Assembly (NCBI GenBank): GCA_900770785.1 | Contig: CAAGLJ010000167.1 | Span: 1-34,737 of the forward strand | Direction of reading: 5' to 3' | Source of the DNA: Lachnospiraceae bacterium | Lineage (GTDB): Bacteria > Bacillota > Clostridia > Lachnospirales > Lachnospiraceae | Length of the DNA: 34,737 bases | Shown: positions 1 to 7,328 of the stretch, piece by piece | Layout of the letters: each line of letters starts with the position of its first letter | Position numbering within the stretch: the stretch's first letter is position 1 | Translations under genes and position numbers: made by a program | The notes under the pieces: generated by a model | The model's database searches: none | Seen by the model: only the letters and a program-made list of their open reading frames with translations | Told to the model about the DNA's origin: nothing

Positions 1-2
1 TC

Positions 3-302
3 AATCATGCGGTCAAGAGATACAACGATATCTTCCGAGTGCAGATTCCGAATATCACTCCTCACGTTTGCCGCCACACTTACTGCAGTAACCAGGCGAG
101 AGCGGGAATGAATCCTAAGACACTTCAGTACCTCATGGGGCATTCGGAAATAGGGGTGACGATGAACACCTACACACATCTTGGCCTTGATGATGCCAAG
201 GATGAAATGATTCGCTTGGAAGAACTGGAGCAGGCAAGAAAGGAAATCGATAAGACAAACGGCATCAAACCAATGAAACAGAATATGTTCAAGGCAATCT
301 GA
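3..302 (+). CDS. Tyrosine site-specific integrase, C-terminal part (Tn916/Tn1549 family), cut by window edge
   Basis: This is the catalytic C-terminus of a phage-type tyrosine recombinase that would cut and rejoin attachment sites of an integrative conjugative element. The frame is open to the left edge, so the visible 99 codons are only the end of the gene. Visible active-site motifs are H-x-x-R within PHVCRHT, the LMGHSEIGVT box with the third catalytic histidine, and the Tyr nucleophile in MNTYTHL. The wording of these motifs is closest to Tn916/Tn1549-type integrases rather than to XerC/D; compare the genuine XerD at 28460. The gene ends in TGA and is followed after 16 bp by an intrinsic terminator. 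A GTG at 39 is in frame but is only an internal codon. Confidence 0.9.
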   Translation, partial: NHAVKRYNDIFRVQIPNITPHVCRHTYCSNQARAGMNPKTLQYLMGHSEIGVTMNTYTHLGLDDAKDEMIRLEELEQARKEIDKTNGIKPMKQNMFKAI

Positions 303-318
303 AAAAAGAAAATGTCAG

Positions 319-343
319 CACCTCGCCTCGGCGAGGTGTTTTT
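319..343 (+). terminator. Intrinsic terminator after the integrase
   Basis: CACCTCGCC and GGCGAGGTG form a near-perfect GC-rich stem around a tiny loop (effectively 8 bp with a CTCG tetraloop), directly followed by TTTTT. It separates the integrase transcript from the cargo operon downstream. Confidence 0.9.
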
Positions 344-347
344 GTAT

Positions 348-386
348 ATACTCATGAGTCAATTAGTATTGACAAAATACTCATGA
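348..386 (+). repeat. Two direct copies of ATACTCATGA, a possible operator
   Basis: ATACTCATGA occurs at 348-357 and again at 377-386, 29 bp start to start (about three helical turns). The first copy extends into the palindrome ACTCATGAGT (350-359). The second lies between the -35 and -10 boxes of the promoter for the following operon. Because the first gene of that operon encodes a ribbon-helix-helix-like protein, these are plausible autoregulatory binding sites. The repeats are seen directly; the binding is inferred. Confidence 0.5.
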
Positions 387-398
387 AACGGTTATACT
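369..398 (+). promoter_or_regulatory. Sigma-A type promoter of the defence-like operon
   Basis: TTGACA (369-374), an 18-bp spacer and TATACT (393-398) lie 40 bp before the first start codon of the cassette. The match to the vegetative consensus is strong. No other convincing promoter was seen inside the operon, so it probably drives all five genes. Confidence 0.75.
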
Positions 399-437
399 GA
401 ATGGTAGATTATTGTACCTTTTGAGAGGCGGTGTAAT

Positions 438-953
438 ATGGAAAAGAAAATTAGTTTTACTGTAGATTCTGATATATATGAGAAGTTTTTCCTTGCATTG
501 AACCTTACAAAGGAGAGTGAGGATTCAGCTATTGAAACCTGTATGCGTTGGTATATTGCAAAATCGTTTGAAAAAGCCTCCCAGGAGTATAATCCAAAGG
601 CTGCAAATAGAACTAATGAAAGCAAAGATTATTACGGAAAAGCAATTCAGCGTATTCCTGTATGGTCATTAAAACCTACTCAGTATAACCACAAAATTAT
701 TAGAGCGTACTTTGAGGCAGTAGATATTGCTGGAGAAGCTACTCTGACAATGATGGAGAGGCTGTGTAGTGATAAGGACCATCCCGAACTGTATGTTCCG
801 ACTTTCAAAAACAACTACTCACAGATGAAAATTGATGGTCCTAAATCACATGGAAAAGTTTTTGAAGATGATGGTGAAAGAGTATGGATTTGGAGTGAGG
901 TTGAGACAGTTTTACTGCAGTACAAAAATAGCTTTTACCAGGGAGAGGAGTAA
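438..953 (+). CDS. Ribbon-helix-helix-like regulatory protein of unknown function
   Basis: This is a 171-residue protein. Residues 1-45 (MEKKISFTVDSDIYEKF and the following helix-rich stretch) look like a ribbon-helix-helix DNA-binding module, as in antitoxins: a short polar beta strand followed by two helices. The C-terminal half (about 75-171) is a compact domain beginning with a W-S-L-K-P-T-Q-Y-N-H-K-I-I-R-A-Y-F stretch and containing S-H-G-K-V-F. I do not recognise it by name; a winged-helix or effector-associated role is possible. The start is ATG after GAGAGGCGG. Only two bases separate its stop from the DUF262 gene, so the two are translationally close. The repeats in its own promoter suggest it regulates the operon. 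It could alternatively be the antitoxin-like or specificity partner of the nuclease. Confidence 0.7.
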   Translation: MEKKISFTVDSDIYEKFFLALNLTKESEDSAIETCMRWYIAKSFEKASQEYNPKAANRTNESKDYYGKAIQRIPVWSLKPTQYNHKIIRAYFEAVDIAGEATLTMMERLCSDKDHPELYVPTFKNNYSQMKIDGPKSHGKVFEDDGERVWIWSEVETVLLQYKNSFYQGEE

Positions 954-955
954 AC

Positions 956-2647
956 ATGAGCGTATTAATTGATAGCAGCATTACAATTTATGAGGCTCTA
1001 CAGAATATAAAAGATGGCAAGTATGTCATGCCTGCGTTTCAAAGACAGTATGTGTGGAGCATGGAGCAGATTGAAAAGCTGTGGGACTCTATCCTTCTGG
1101 ACTATCCGATTGCGACATTCCTATTCTGGCATGTCGATGATGACAATGTAACATGGGATACTTATTTCTGTAATTTCCTGTCCTCTGTTACATTTGATAG
1201 TCGCAAGCAGGCTGACAGCGTAAATTATGAATTATCGAGCATTGATGTAAAACTGACCGATACGGCGGTACTTGACGGACAGCAGAGACTTACTTCTCTC
1301 TATCTGTCCCTGTTTGGTGATGCGTTCATTCGTCAGAAACACGCACGAAAGAAATCCGGCGGTGGTATTGTTACAAAGCTTCTGATTGAACTAAACAAGA
1401 ACAAGCTGACCGTAGATGAAGAAGAATACAACAGCAAAAAATACGATATCAAGTTCAGCGAGAAAGTCGGTAAATTGAGTCCTACTCAGTTCGAAATCAG
1501 AAAGATTCTTGAACCGAAGTTCCAGGATGAAACTACCAGAGAAAAAGCTATCGAAGATGCAATAGCAAATGTTCCGGCAGACAGCAAAGATTATGCGAGA
1601 GGTATCCTAAATAAACTCTATGAGAAGATTTTTGTTGAAAAGCTTATTCGTTATACCGAAATCCGGGATATGAAGCAGGACGATGCTCTTGAGATGTTCG
1701 TTCGTTTCAATAGCGGTGGTAAGGCACTTCGTAAGTCGGAAATCACCATGTCTATCTTGGAGGCTTACTGGCCAAGTGCGAAGACAGAGTTTGGGAAACT
1801 GCTTGTAGACTCTTATGCCGGATTCGGTTCCGATTTTATCATCAGAGCAGCACTGATGCTTTATGGTGATGTCATCAAGTCGAACATCAACAAGCAGATT
1901 GCTGAAGAGTTGAAAAATAACTGGAGTGAGTTCAAGAAGGCGCTTAAGAACCTGGAAGCACTCCTCAAGGAAATGAAGATTGAAGTCAGCCGTTTCTCAA
2001 GCAGTTGGAACGTCCTGCTCCCTATTGTATATTTCATATATTATAATCCTGATTATAAAGATAATGCAGAAGGCATTCATGCTTACCTGGTAAGAGCCAT
2101 TCTGTTTACCTATTTCCAGTCAGGCACCACAAGTAAGTTACAGCAGATGAAGAGCAATATCAATGAAAACGATTATGAAATTACTGTTGATATGCTGAAC
2201 CAGATGAATGAACTTCGTGTAACCGATGGCAAGATTGAGGATATTCTCAATTCTGAAAAAGGCAGCCGTGTTGCCGGAGAGGCTCTTTACTATCTCAGTC
2301 TGGATTGGATTAACAAGAACTTCAAGTACGAACAGGATCACCTGCATCCATATGACAGATTTGATGGCAGCAAGCCTGTTTCTGTAACTATGGATGCATG
2401 GCGCAGATGGCGCGGAAACCGTAACCGTCTCCCTAACCTCCAGCTTCTTGAAGGTCGCAGCAACGGCAGCAAAAATGATATGCCGTTGATTGAGTACTAT
2501 AACGATATGAACGATGATCAGAAGGCTGAGTTCCGCAAGGAAGCGTTCATCCCGGATGACGTAGGGTTAGAACTTGAGCATTTTGAAGAGTTCTATGAAA
2601 AAAGAAAAGAAATACTTGCAGCAAAGCTTTGTGCGCTACTTGGGTAA
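956..2647 (+). CDS. DUF262 protein with C-terminal HNH-like (DUF1524-type) motif, GmrSD-like
   Basis: This 563-residue protein belongs to the DUF262 family, known from the type IV restriction enzyme GmrSD and from SspE and BrxU, where the DUF262 (ParB-like) domain senses or hydrolyses nucleotide and an HNH domain cuts DNA. The DUF262 signatures are FQRQYVW (28-34), DGQQRLTSLY (107-116) and FVRFNSGGKAL (248-258). At the C-terminus, DHLHP (461-465), then the Asn-rich P-N-L-Q-L-L segment ending near 498 and N503-x2-K506, resemble the His-Me finger of DUF1524. Both halves are therefore on one chain, as in fused GmrSD proteins. A good ribosome site (GGGAGAGGAG) precedes the ATG. Modified-DNA recognition is a family property and not shown here. 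Single-chain DUF262 proteins outside known systems are common and mostly uncharacterised. Confidence 0.88.
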   Translation: MSVLIDSSITIYEALQNIKDGKYVMPAFQRQYVWSMEQIEKLWDSILLDYPIATFLFWHVDDDNVTWDTYFCNFLSSVTFDSRKQADSVNYELSSIDVKLTDTAVLDGQQRLTSLYLSLFGDAFIRQKHARKKSGGGIVTKLLIELNKNKLTVDEEEYNSKKYDIKFSEKVGKLSPTQFEIRKILEPKFQDETTREKAIEDAIANVPADSKDYARGILNKLYEKIFVEKLIRYTEIRDMKQDDALEMFVRFNSGGKALRKSEITMSILEAYWPSAKTEFGKLLVDSYAGFGSDFIIRAALMLYGDVIKSNINKQIAEELKNNWSEFKKALKNLEALLKEMKIEVSRFSSSWNVLLPIVYFIYYNPDYKDNAEGIHAYLVRAILFTYFQSGTTSKLQQMKSNINENDYEITVDMLNQMNELRVTDGKIEDILNSEKGSRVAGEALYYLSLDWINKNFKYEQDHLHPYDRFDGSKPVSVTMDAWRRWRGNRNRLPNLQLLEGRSNGSKNDMPLIEYYNDMNDDQKAEFRKEAFIPDDVGLELEHFEEFYEKRKEILAAKLCALLG

Positions 2648-2659
2648 GGAGGCAGTTCT

Positions 2660-3337
2660 ATGTTTGGAATGGCAAAAACACTGATTGTTGTGTATAAAGA
2701 CGAGATGCTGATGAATCAGCTGAAGAAAATGGTGGAAACCAAAGATGATGGTGGTGATGAGCAGATTGTCGGAACTCGAGACGCTTCCATCAATATTGTT
2801 GCCTGGACAGAAAAGGTGTGGCTTGGCAATAAGAAAGCCGGAAACATTAAAGATAAGGTGTTGTTTTTAGGTGACATCAAAGGAACAAATGCACTGATTC
2901 CTGTTGTAGATGTGAAGTTTGATGATTGTGGCGTCAAATACGGATGGGCGGGCAATCAGGCTGTTTTATTTGTAGATCCTAAAGTAATCAGTGTCAAAGA
3001 GGACTATTTAGCATTTATGAAAAAACTAGCTGAACTTCCTGTCCCGGAGATGATTAAGAAACCGAAAAATGCAAAGGTTGAGGAAAACGGTGTTGCCGAG
3101 GTGGAAGAACACACAGAGGTAGCTGAAGACATAGAAAAAAGAAAAACTCCTGCTTTTCTCATTAAAGCAAAAGAAGGCATCCTAAAAGGAACTAATGCAG
3201 TTGGAAAAGCCGGAACTGTTGTTGCAGATAAAACTGGAGATTTACTACGTGACAAGAATACTGTAAAGCGTCAGATGCTTTTCTATGGTGTGGTAAATCT
3301 CTATAGAAATGGACTAGAAGAGTTCATGAATGTGTAG
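2660..3337 (+). CDS. Unrecognised 225-residue cytosolic protein of the defence-like operon
   Basis: I do not recognise a named family. Residues 1-115 look like a compact alpha/beta domain: KTLIVVYKDE near the start, then alternating hydrophobic strands with a G-D-I-K-G-T-N-A-L-I-P segment and a Y-G-W-A-G-N-Q-A-V-L-F strand. Residues 130-165 are a charged, Glu/Lys-rich linker. Residues 168-200 are Gly/Ala/Lys-rich and may form an amphipathic helix (KAKEGILKGTNAVGKAG), followed by a final helix that includes M-L-F-Y-G-V-V-N-L-Y. There is no signal peptide and no clear membrane segment. The gene follows the DUF262 gene by 12 bp with an AAGGAGG site and precedes the 500-residue membrane protein by 10 bp. 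It is best seen as an obligate partner of that protein. Confidence 0.75.
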   Translation: MFGMAKTLIVVYKDEMLMNQLKKMVETKDDGGDEQIVGTRDASINIVAWTEKVWLGNKKAGNIKDKVLFLGDIKGTNALIPVVDVKFDDCGVKYGWAGNQAVLFVDPKVISVKEDYLAFMKKLAELPVPEMIKKPKNAKVEENGVAEVEEHTEVAEDIEKRKTPAFLIKAKEGILKGTNAVGKAGTVVADKTGDLLRDKNTVKRQMLFYGVVNLYRNGLEEFMNV

Positions 3338-3347
3338 GTGATCAATT

Positions 3348-4850
3348 ATGAGTGAGTTAGAAGATGTAAGATACGGCTGGGATTTCATGGCGAGAGTGCT
3401 TGGTGCTGATGTTGCGGGTCATAGTGCATTTTCTGATTACATGAGTAATGTGACGCAGAATAATGCGATACACCTTCAGAACGAGCATATTCAACAGATA
3501 AATGATGCTATTGATCAGCTTGCCAAAAATATCAATGAGCATCCGCATCTAAACCTAGATATAGAGCAGCTTAAAGGTTTTGTGGCTGAAGAGATGCATG
3601 CGGGGACGTTCAATATTGAAGCAATCCGCCAAGGGTCTGAACATAGAGCCTGGACGCTCCAAGAGAATGGTTATGCCACGGTTGATGTTGGGACAAACTT
3701 TGGTAAATCATATGGACTTAAATATTCGAACACTGCAAAGGATGCAGAGAGTATGCAGGCTGCACTTAATCCAGAAACCCGGACACCGAAGTACCAAGGA
3801 CAAGAACGGCTAATTGCAGCCGAACAGGTCGAAGAAGCAAAAGCTTGGGCGCATAGACGTGGGCTGAAAGATATAGAAAGTAGACCCGAGGTATCTCAGT
3901 CTCATATGGATACAGAAGAACATCTGGTAGGTAAAATCTCTGATGGTGAAGGTGTTGAATCAAAAGAACTTAGCATCAAGGAGTCAAAGCAAATTGCCAA
4001 AGAAGCAAAGGATGGTGGGTTCGACCCTGAAAAGCATGGCTACAGCAAAGATCCTTTTCTGGACGAAGTACGTATCGATTATGTGAATCGTGCTATGAAA
4101 GCCGGACTTACAGCGGCAGCAATTACTGCCATTACACAGATTGTTCCGGAATTGTATAAGGCAATCGACTATCTCATCAAACATGGGGAAATTGACTTGG
4201 CAGGATTAAAAAAATCCGGCAAAAAGGTTATTTCTGCAAGTGGAGAGGCTTTCTTAAGAGGCTCTATTGCCTACGGTGTGGAAATGGCTATTCAAGAAGG
4301 AATGCTCGGTGAGGCTCTTACGCAAGTTAATCCTTCCGTAGTGGGTGTGGCGGTAACGGTTATTCTTGGAACTATCAAGGATAGCATTATGGTTGCAGCA
4401 GGAAAAATGACAACAAAGGAAATGGGTGCGAAGTTTGTTGATACCATAGTGGTTTCTTCCGGCTACCTTGTAGGTATGAAGATTGGCGGAGCAATTGCAC
4501 AGGCTCTTTGCCCTCAATTACCTGGAATAAGTTATGCAATCGGCAGCCTGCTTGGATGTTCACTTGCTGTAGTATACAACATTGGAAAGAAAAAACTCAT
4601 TTCGTTCTGCGTTGATACTGGGTTCACTTGTTTTGGTTTAGTAGAACAGAACTATGAATTGCCAGAGGATGTTCTCCGCGAGATGGGGGTTCACTATATT
4701 CCTGTTCCAAGAACGGAAGTTCAGAGAACGGATGTGAGCAGAACATCAACTGTAGTTCAGATAAATACATCAGATTATGAAACTATCGATATTACGGTTC
4801 TCCGCAGAGGTGTGATTGGTGTTAACCGCATTGGATATGTGATTGCATAG
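3348..4850 (+). CDS. Unrecognised 500-residue protein with glycine-rich membrane segments
   Basis: No named family is assigned. The N-terminal half (1-240) is soluble. It contains H-A-G-T-F-N-I-E-A (84-92), a T-N-F-G-K-S-Y-G-L-K-Y motif (116-126), and an I-S-D-G-E-G-V-E-S segment (197-205) that looks like a conserved functional loop. Residues 248-270 and about 325-412 hold several moderately hydrophobic, Gly/Ala-rich segments consistent with membrane insertion or a membrane-associated helical bundle. Residues 455-470 are a degenerate RT-x-V repeat (PRTEV, QRTDV, SRTST), and the tail ends in the compact motif D-I-T-V-L-R-R-G-V-I-G-V. From memory, similar uncharacterised proteins with the same tail occur in distant bacteria, but this was not checked. 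Its ribosome site is weak. A pore-like effector is one possibility and is inference only. Confidence 0.75.
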   Translation: MSELEDVRYGWDFMARVLGADVAGHSAFSDYMSNVTQNNAIHLQNEHIQQINDAIDQLAKNINEHPHLNLDIEQLKGFVAEEMHAGTFNIEAIRQGSEHRAWTLQENGYATVDVGTNFGKSYGLKYSNTAKDAESMQAALNPETRTPKYQGQERLIAAEQVEEAKAWAHRRGLKDIESRPEVSQSHMDTEEHLVGKISDGEGVESKELSIKESKQIAKEAKDGGFDPEKHGYSKDPFLDEVRIDYVNRAMKAGLTAAAITAITQIVPELYKAIDYLIKHGEIDLAGLKKSGKKVISASGEAFLRGSIAYGVEMAIQEGMLGEALTQVNPSVVGVAVTVILGTIKDSIMVAAGKMTTKEMGAKFVDTIVVSSGYLVGMKIGGAIAQALCPQLPGISYAIGSLLGCSLAVVYNIGKKKLISFCVDTGFTCFGLVEQNYELPEDVLREMGVHYIPVPRTEVQRTDVSRTSTVVQINTSDYETIDITVLRRGVIGVNRIGYVIA

Positions 4851-4873
4851 TCAAATGAAGGGAGTGGTGACAC

Positions 4874-6433
4874 ATGGAACGACATATTGGTACTTGGCAT
4901 AAAGAAAATGATTCAAGCAAATCAGAAGTAGGAGAACTTTTGATTGATGGGAATCATTTGGAGTTTTATAGCCGATTTCACGGCCTTGTTTTTCCTGAAA
5001 CCTTTATTGGAGAAGACGGTCAATTTCGATATAAAGTATTTGTAAATGGATATGCAAAACCAGGACAAAACAGAATTCTAGATTATACTTCATCCAATAG
5101 AGTATTTTATGTCCTAATGCAGAATTTTGATTTTTCAAAAGGAACAGATATTTCCGGGGTAGAAGAGTTTTCATTTGCTATTCGAGAATTGACGGAATGG
5201 CTTGGTATTCAAACTGTTTTTTACTGTTGTACAGACCAAGATGAACCAGCTGCTGGTGAGATGCATTTGGATCCTATTGTTATTCATGAAACAGATCCAC
5301 AAATTGAACTGTATTTTGAATCGAAAACATATGAAAGTATATCATCACTTGAAGATGACATAGCAATTAAAATAAAAAAAGAACCTCGAATTCGCGTAAG
5401 ATATAATCAACCATCCGACATTCAGAGAATACAGAATGATATAGAATGTATTATGCAATTCTTTGGATTGTTGATTGGTAAAGTATCCACAGCAGATAAT
5501 ATCCGGCTATCTATTGAAGGGCAGAAATCTAAGAGCTGGTTATATATTAACCATGATTATTCCTATAATCTAATGAATCGAGATGTTATGGATAGGCCAA
5601 GGACGTACCATTATGTGCTTGGAGATAACTTGATTCTGTATTTTGCTAATTGGCGTAAATTCTGTTTTGATGACCAGTTCACATTGTTAAGGAGAATATA
5701 TTTTTCTGTGAATGATAGAAAAGAGATATTTGCAGAGGAAATATTCGTCGAATACATGAGAATATTAGATGGGTATCATACAAGAATATCTGGTGATGCA
5801 GAAACAGAAGCGAAATTAAAGAAAGCATTAAAGGCCGCATCAAAAGTCATTAAATCTCGGATCTTTGAAGAAGATAACCGACCGATTTTTGAAGAAGCAT
5901 TTCAAAGTGTGTTGCCAGATTGGAAGTATAACTCTTCAAATATTGGTGATATTTCTGGTTGGATAGCAGCCGGTTATTTGGGAAGAAAATCTTTGTCTCA
6001 TCGCTTAAAAGAGTTGGATAATCTGTACTTTGGTATTATTAGGAATAACGCAGAAGACATTGAACGTTTGGCGAGTAATACAGAGAAATGCAAGGATATG
6101 ACGGATGAACAGATTGTTGAATTGTTCTATAGGGAGCTTGGTGATACCAGAAATTATTATTCTCATTATAAGAAGGACAAAACTGGGGTATTGGATTTTT
6201 CACAAATGAATGATTCAATACGAGTTTTGAAAGCAACCATTATTTCTATTTTCCTATCTCACATGGGAATAGATAAAGATTTAATACGTAGAATTGTCGA
6301 ATTTGATAGCGAACTACATTTTCAAACAATGTTTTTGCGTAAACCTGAAGAACGCCCATTTCTCCATACACAGGAGTGGCTGAAAACTATCGAAATAGAG
6401 TCTGCCACACAATCGGAAGATAGTAATAGTTGA
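4874..6433 (+). CDS. ApeA-like HEPN-domain abortive-infection protein
   Basis: This 519-residue protein resembles ApeA, a single-gene HEPN anti-phage protein. The N-terminus, I-G-T-W-H then V-G-E-L-L-I-D-G (5-26), matches the start of the ApeA N-terminal beta domain. The C-terminal part (about 285-465) is helical and carries the HEPN RNase motif R426-x4-H431 within T-R-N-Y-Y-S-H, with an upstream F-V-E-Y-M-R-I-L helix (291-298) typical of the fold. HEPN proteins of this type are known to cleave RNA and shut down infected cells. The start ATG has a GGGAGTGG site, 23 bp after the previous gene. The gene is visibly more A/T-rich than its operon neighbours, which suggests separate acquisition. 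Activity is inferred from the intact motif. Confidence 0.85.
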   Translation: MERHIGTWHKENDSSKSEVGELLIDGNHLEFYSRFHGLVFPETFIGEDGQFRYKVFVNGYAKPGQNRILDYTSSNRVFYVLMQNFDFSKGTDISGVEEFSFAIRELTEWLGIQTVFYCCTDQDEPAAGEMHLDPIVIHETDPQIELYFESKTYESISSLEDDIAIKIKKEPRIRVRYNQPSDIQRIQNDIECIMQFFGLLIGKVSTADNIRLSIEGQKSKSWLYINHDYSYNLMNRDVMDRPRTYHYVLGDNLILYFANWRKFCFDDQFTLLRRIYFSVNDRKEIFAEEIFVEYMRILDGYHTRISGDAETEAKLKKALKAASKVIKSRIFEEDNRPIFEEAFQSVLPDWKYNSSNIGDISGWIAAGYLGRKSLSHRLKELDNLYFGIIRNNAEDIERLASNTEKCKDMTDEQIVELFYRELGDTRNYYSHYKKDKTGVLDFSQMNDSIRVLKATIISIFLSHMGIDKDLIRRIVEFDSELHFQTMFLRKPEERPFLHTQEWLKTIEIESATQSEDSNS

Positions 6434-6743
6434 TACGTTTTCGCAAACTTAAAAATGGAAAAATGTGCCGTTGTAAGGCGTGGTCTCATCAAAAGTTGGT
6501 TTGAATGTTCAAATAACGTTTGCACCCCCCCTCAGGAGTAATCGTTAAATTGTTTCAAAAATCGTAGTAGTCTGCACCCCCTAAACAGACTACTACTTGA
6601 CTACAACTGAGAAGTACACAAGGCTACATTTTGCCCTGTTTTGCCTATTCTGTAAATGTCGGCATGGTATGTGTACAGAATGAAAAACGCAAAAAAACCT
6701 TGCAAAACGGGGCAATTCACGGCGTTGAAGGAGGAATTTTGTA
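6434..6743. other. Gene-free junction rich in inverted repeats
   Basis: No convincing ORF lies here. GTAGTAGTCTG (6564-6574) and CAGACTACTAC (6586-6596) are a perfect 11-bp inverted repeat around an 11-base C-rich loop. TTGCCCTGTTTTGC (6631-6644) pairs with GCAAAACGGGGCAA (6702-6715) with one G-T mismatch. Inside that pair, ATTCTGT (6647-6653) matches ACAGAAT (6675-6681), and GTACACA (6614-6620) matches TGTGTAC (6670-6676). TGCACCCCC occurs at 6521-6529 and 6573-6581. The stretch marks the change from accessory to core DNA, so it may contain the attachment site or a structured RNA. Neither is shown. Confidence 0.55.
6564..6596. repeat. Perfect 11-bp inverted repeat
   Basis: GTAGTAGTCTG and CAGACTACTAC flank an 11-base loop. 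No T-tract follows on the plus strand, so it is not a typical intrinsic terminator. Its place between the ApeA-like gene and the first core gene makes a recombinase or protein binding site possible. Confidence 0.7.
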
Positions 6744-7220
6744 GTGATAAAAATACTTTTTATTTGCCACGGCAACATCTGCCGTTCCCCCATGGCGGAA
6801 TTCGTCATGAAAGACCTGATTGAAAAACAAAATCTGTCCCACCAATTCTACGTTGCCTCCGCAGCCACCAGTAGGGAAGAAATCTGGAATGGAATTGGCA
6901 ATCCGGTATATCCTCCGGCGAGAGAGGAGCTGGCAAGGCATGGAATTGGCTGTAAAAATAAGAGGGCAGTGCAGGCAGTCAGAGCAGATTATGACAAATA
7001 CGACTATTTAATCTGTATGGACACCAACAATCTGCGAAACTTAAGCCGGATTGTCGGTCCTGACACAGCAGGAAAGGTGAGCCTGCTTCTGGACTACACC
7101 GACCGCCCAGGCAGTTCCATTGCGGATCCCTGGTATACCGGCAATTTTGAAATAACCTATCGGGATGTTTTGGAAGGCTGCACCGGTTTATTAAAGCATC
7201 TTTTGGAAAAACATCAGTAA
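6744..7220 (+). CDS. Low-molecular-weight protein-tyrosine phosphatase
   Basis: This cytosolic phosphatase of 158 residues uses a phospho-cysteine intermediate. The P-loop C8-HGNI-C-R14-S (C-x5-R-S) sits at the N-terminus, and the general-acid loop D128-P129 is present in A-D-P-W-Y-T-G. Length is normal for the family. Translation begins at GTG, nine bases after an AAGGAGG site; no ATG in frame fits. It is the first housekeeping-type gene right of the accessory region. Substrate is unknown. Members of this family act on tyrosine kinases of exopolysaccharide systems or on protein arginine phosphate, but nothing nearby points to either. Confidence 0.93.
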   Translation: MIKILFICHGNICRSPMAEFVMKDLIEKQNLSHQFYVASAATSREEIWNGIGNPVYPPAREELARHGIGCKNKRAVQAVRADYDKYDYLICMDTNNLRNLSRIVGPDTAGKVSLLLDYTDRPGSSIADPWYTGNFEITYRDVLEGCTGLLKHLLEKHQ

Positions 7221-7299
7221 AAGGATAGCGGCAAAGGCTTTTACACCGTTATATACCGTTACAGAAAGAGAAAAAACAACAAAATTCTTAATACTTATC

Positions 7300-7328
7300 T
7301 TGACAGATAATATTATATAGAATATAGT
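7300..7328 (+). promoter_or_regulatory. Promoter of the padR operon
   Basis: TTGACA (7300-7305), a 17-bp spacer and TATAGT (7323-7328) form a near-consensus promoter. The untranslated leader to padR is about 165 bp. The spacer and -10 box overlap the first copy of the AT-rich repeat described next. Confidence 0.7.

Larger units (their letters stand above)
1..6743. mobile_element. Accessory island, probably the right-hand part of an integrative element with defence cargo
   Basis: The island runs from a Tn916-type integrase end to just before the first housekeeping gene at 6744. Its genes are accessory types (integrase, DUF262-HNH, ApeA-like HEPN, unknown membrane protein), and the last gene in particular is visibly more A/T-rich than the core genes to the right. 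In Tn916/Tn1549-like elements the integrase usually lies close to one end. The element end could therefore be just after the integrase (about 345-370), or after the cargo, in the repeat-rich gap at 6434-6743. The left end is outside the window, so no matching attachment repeat could be checked and both the boundary and the element type are inferred. Confidence 0.5.
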
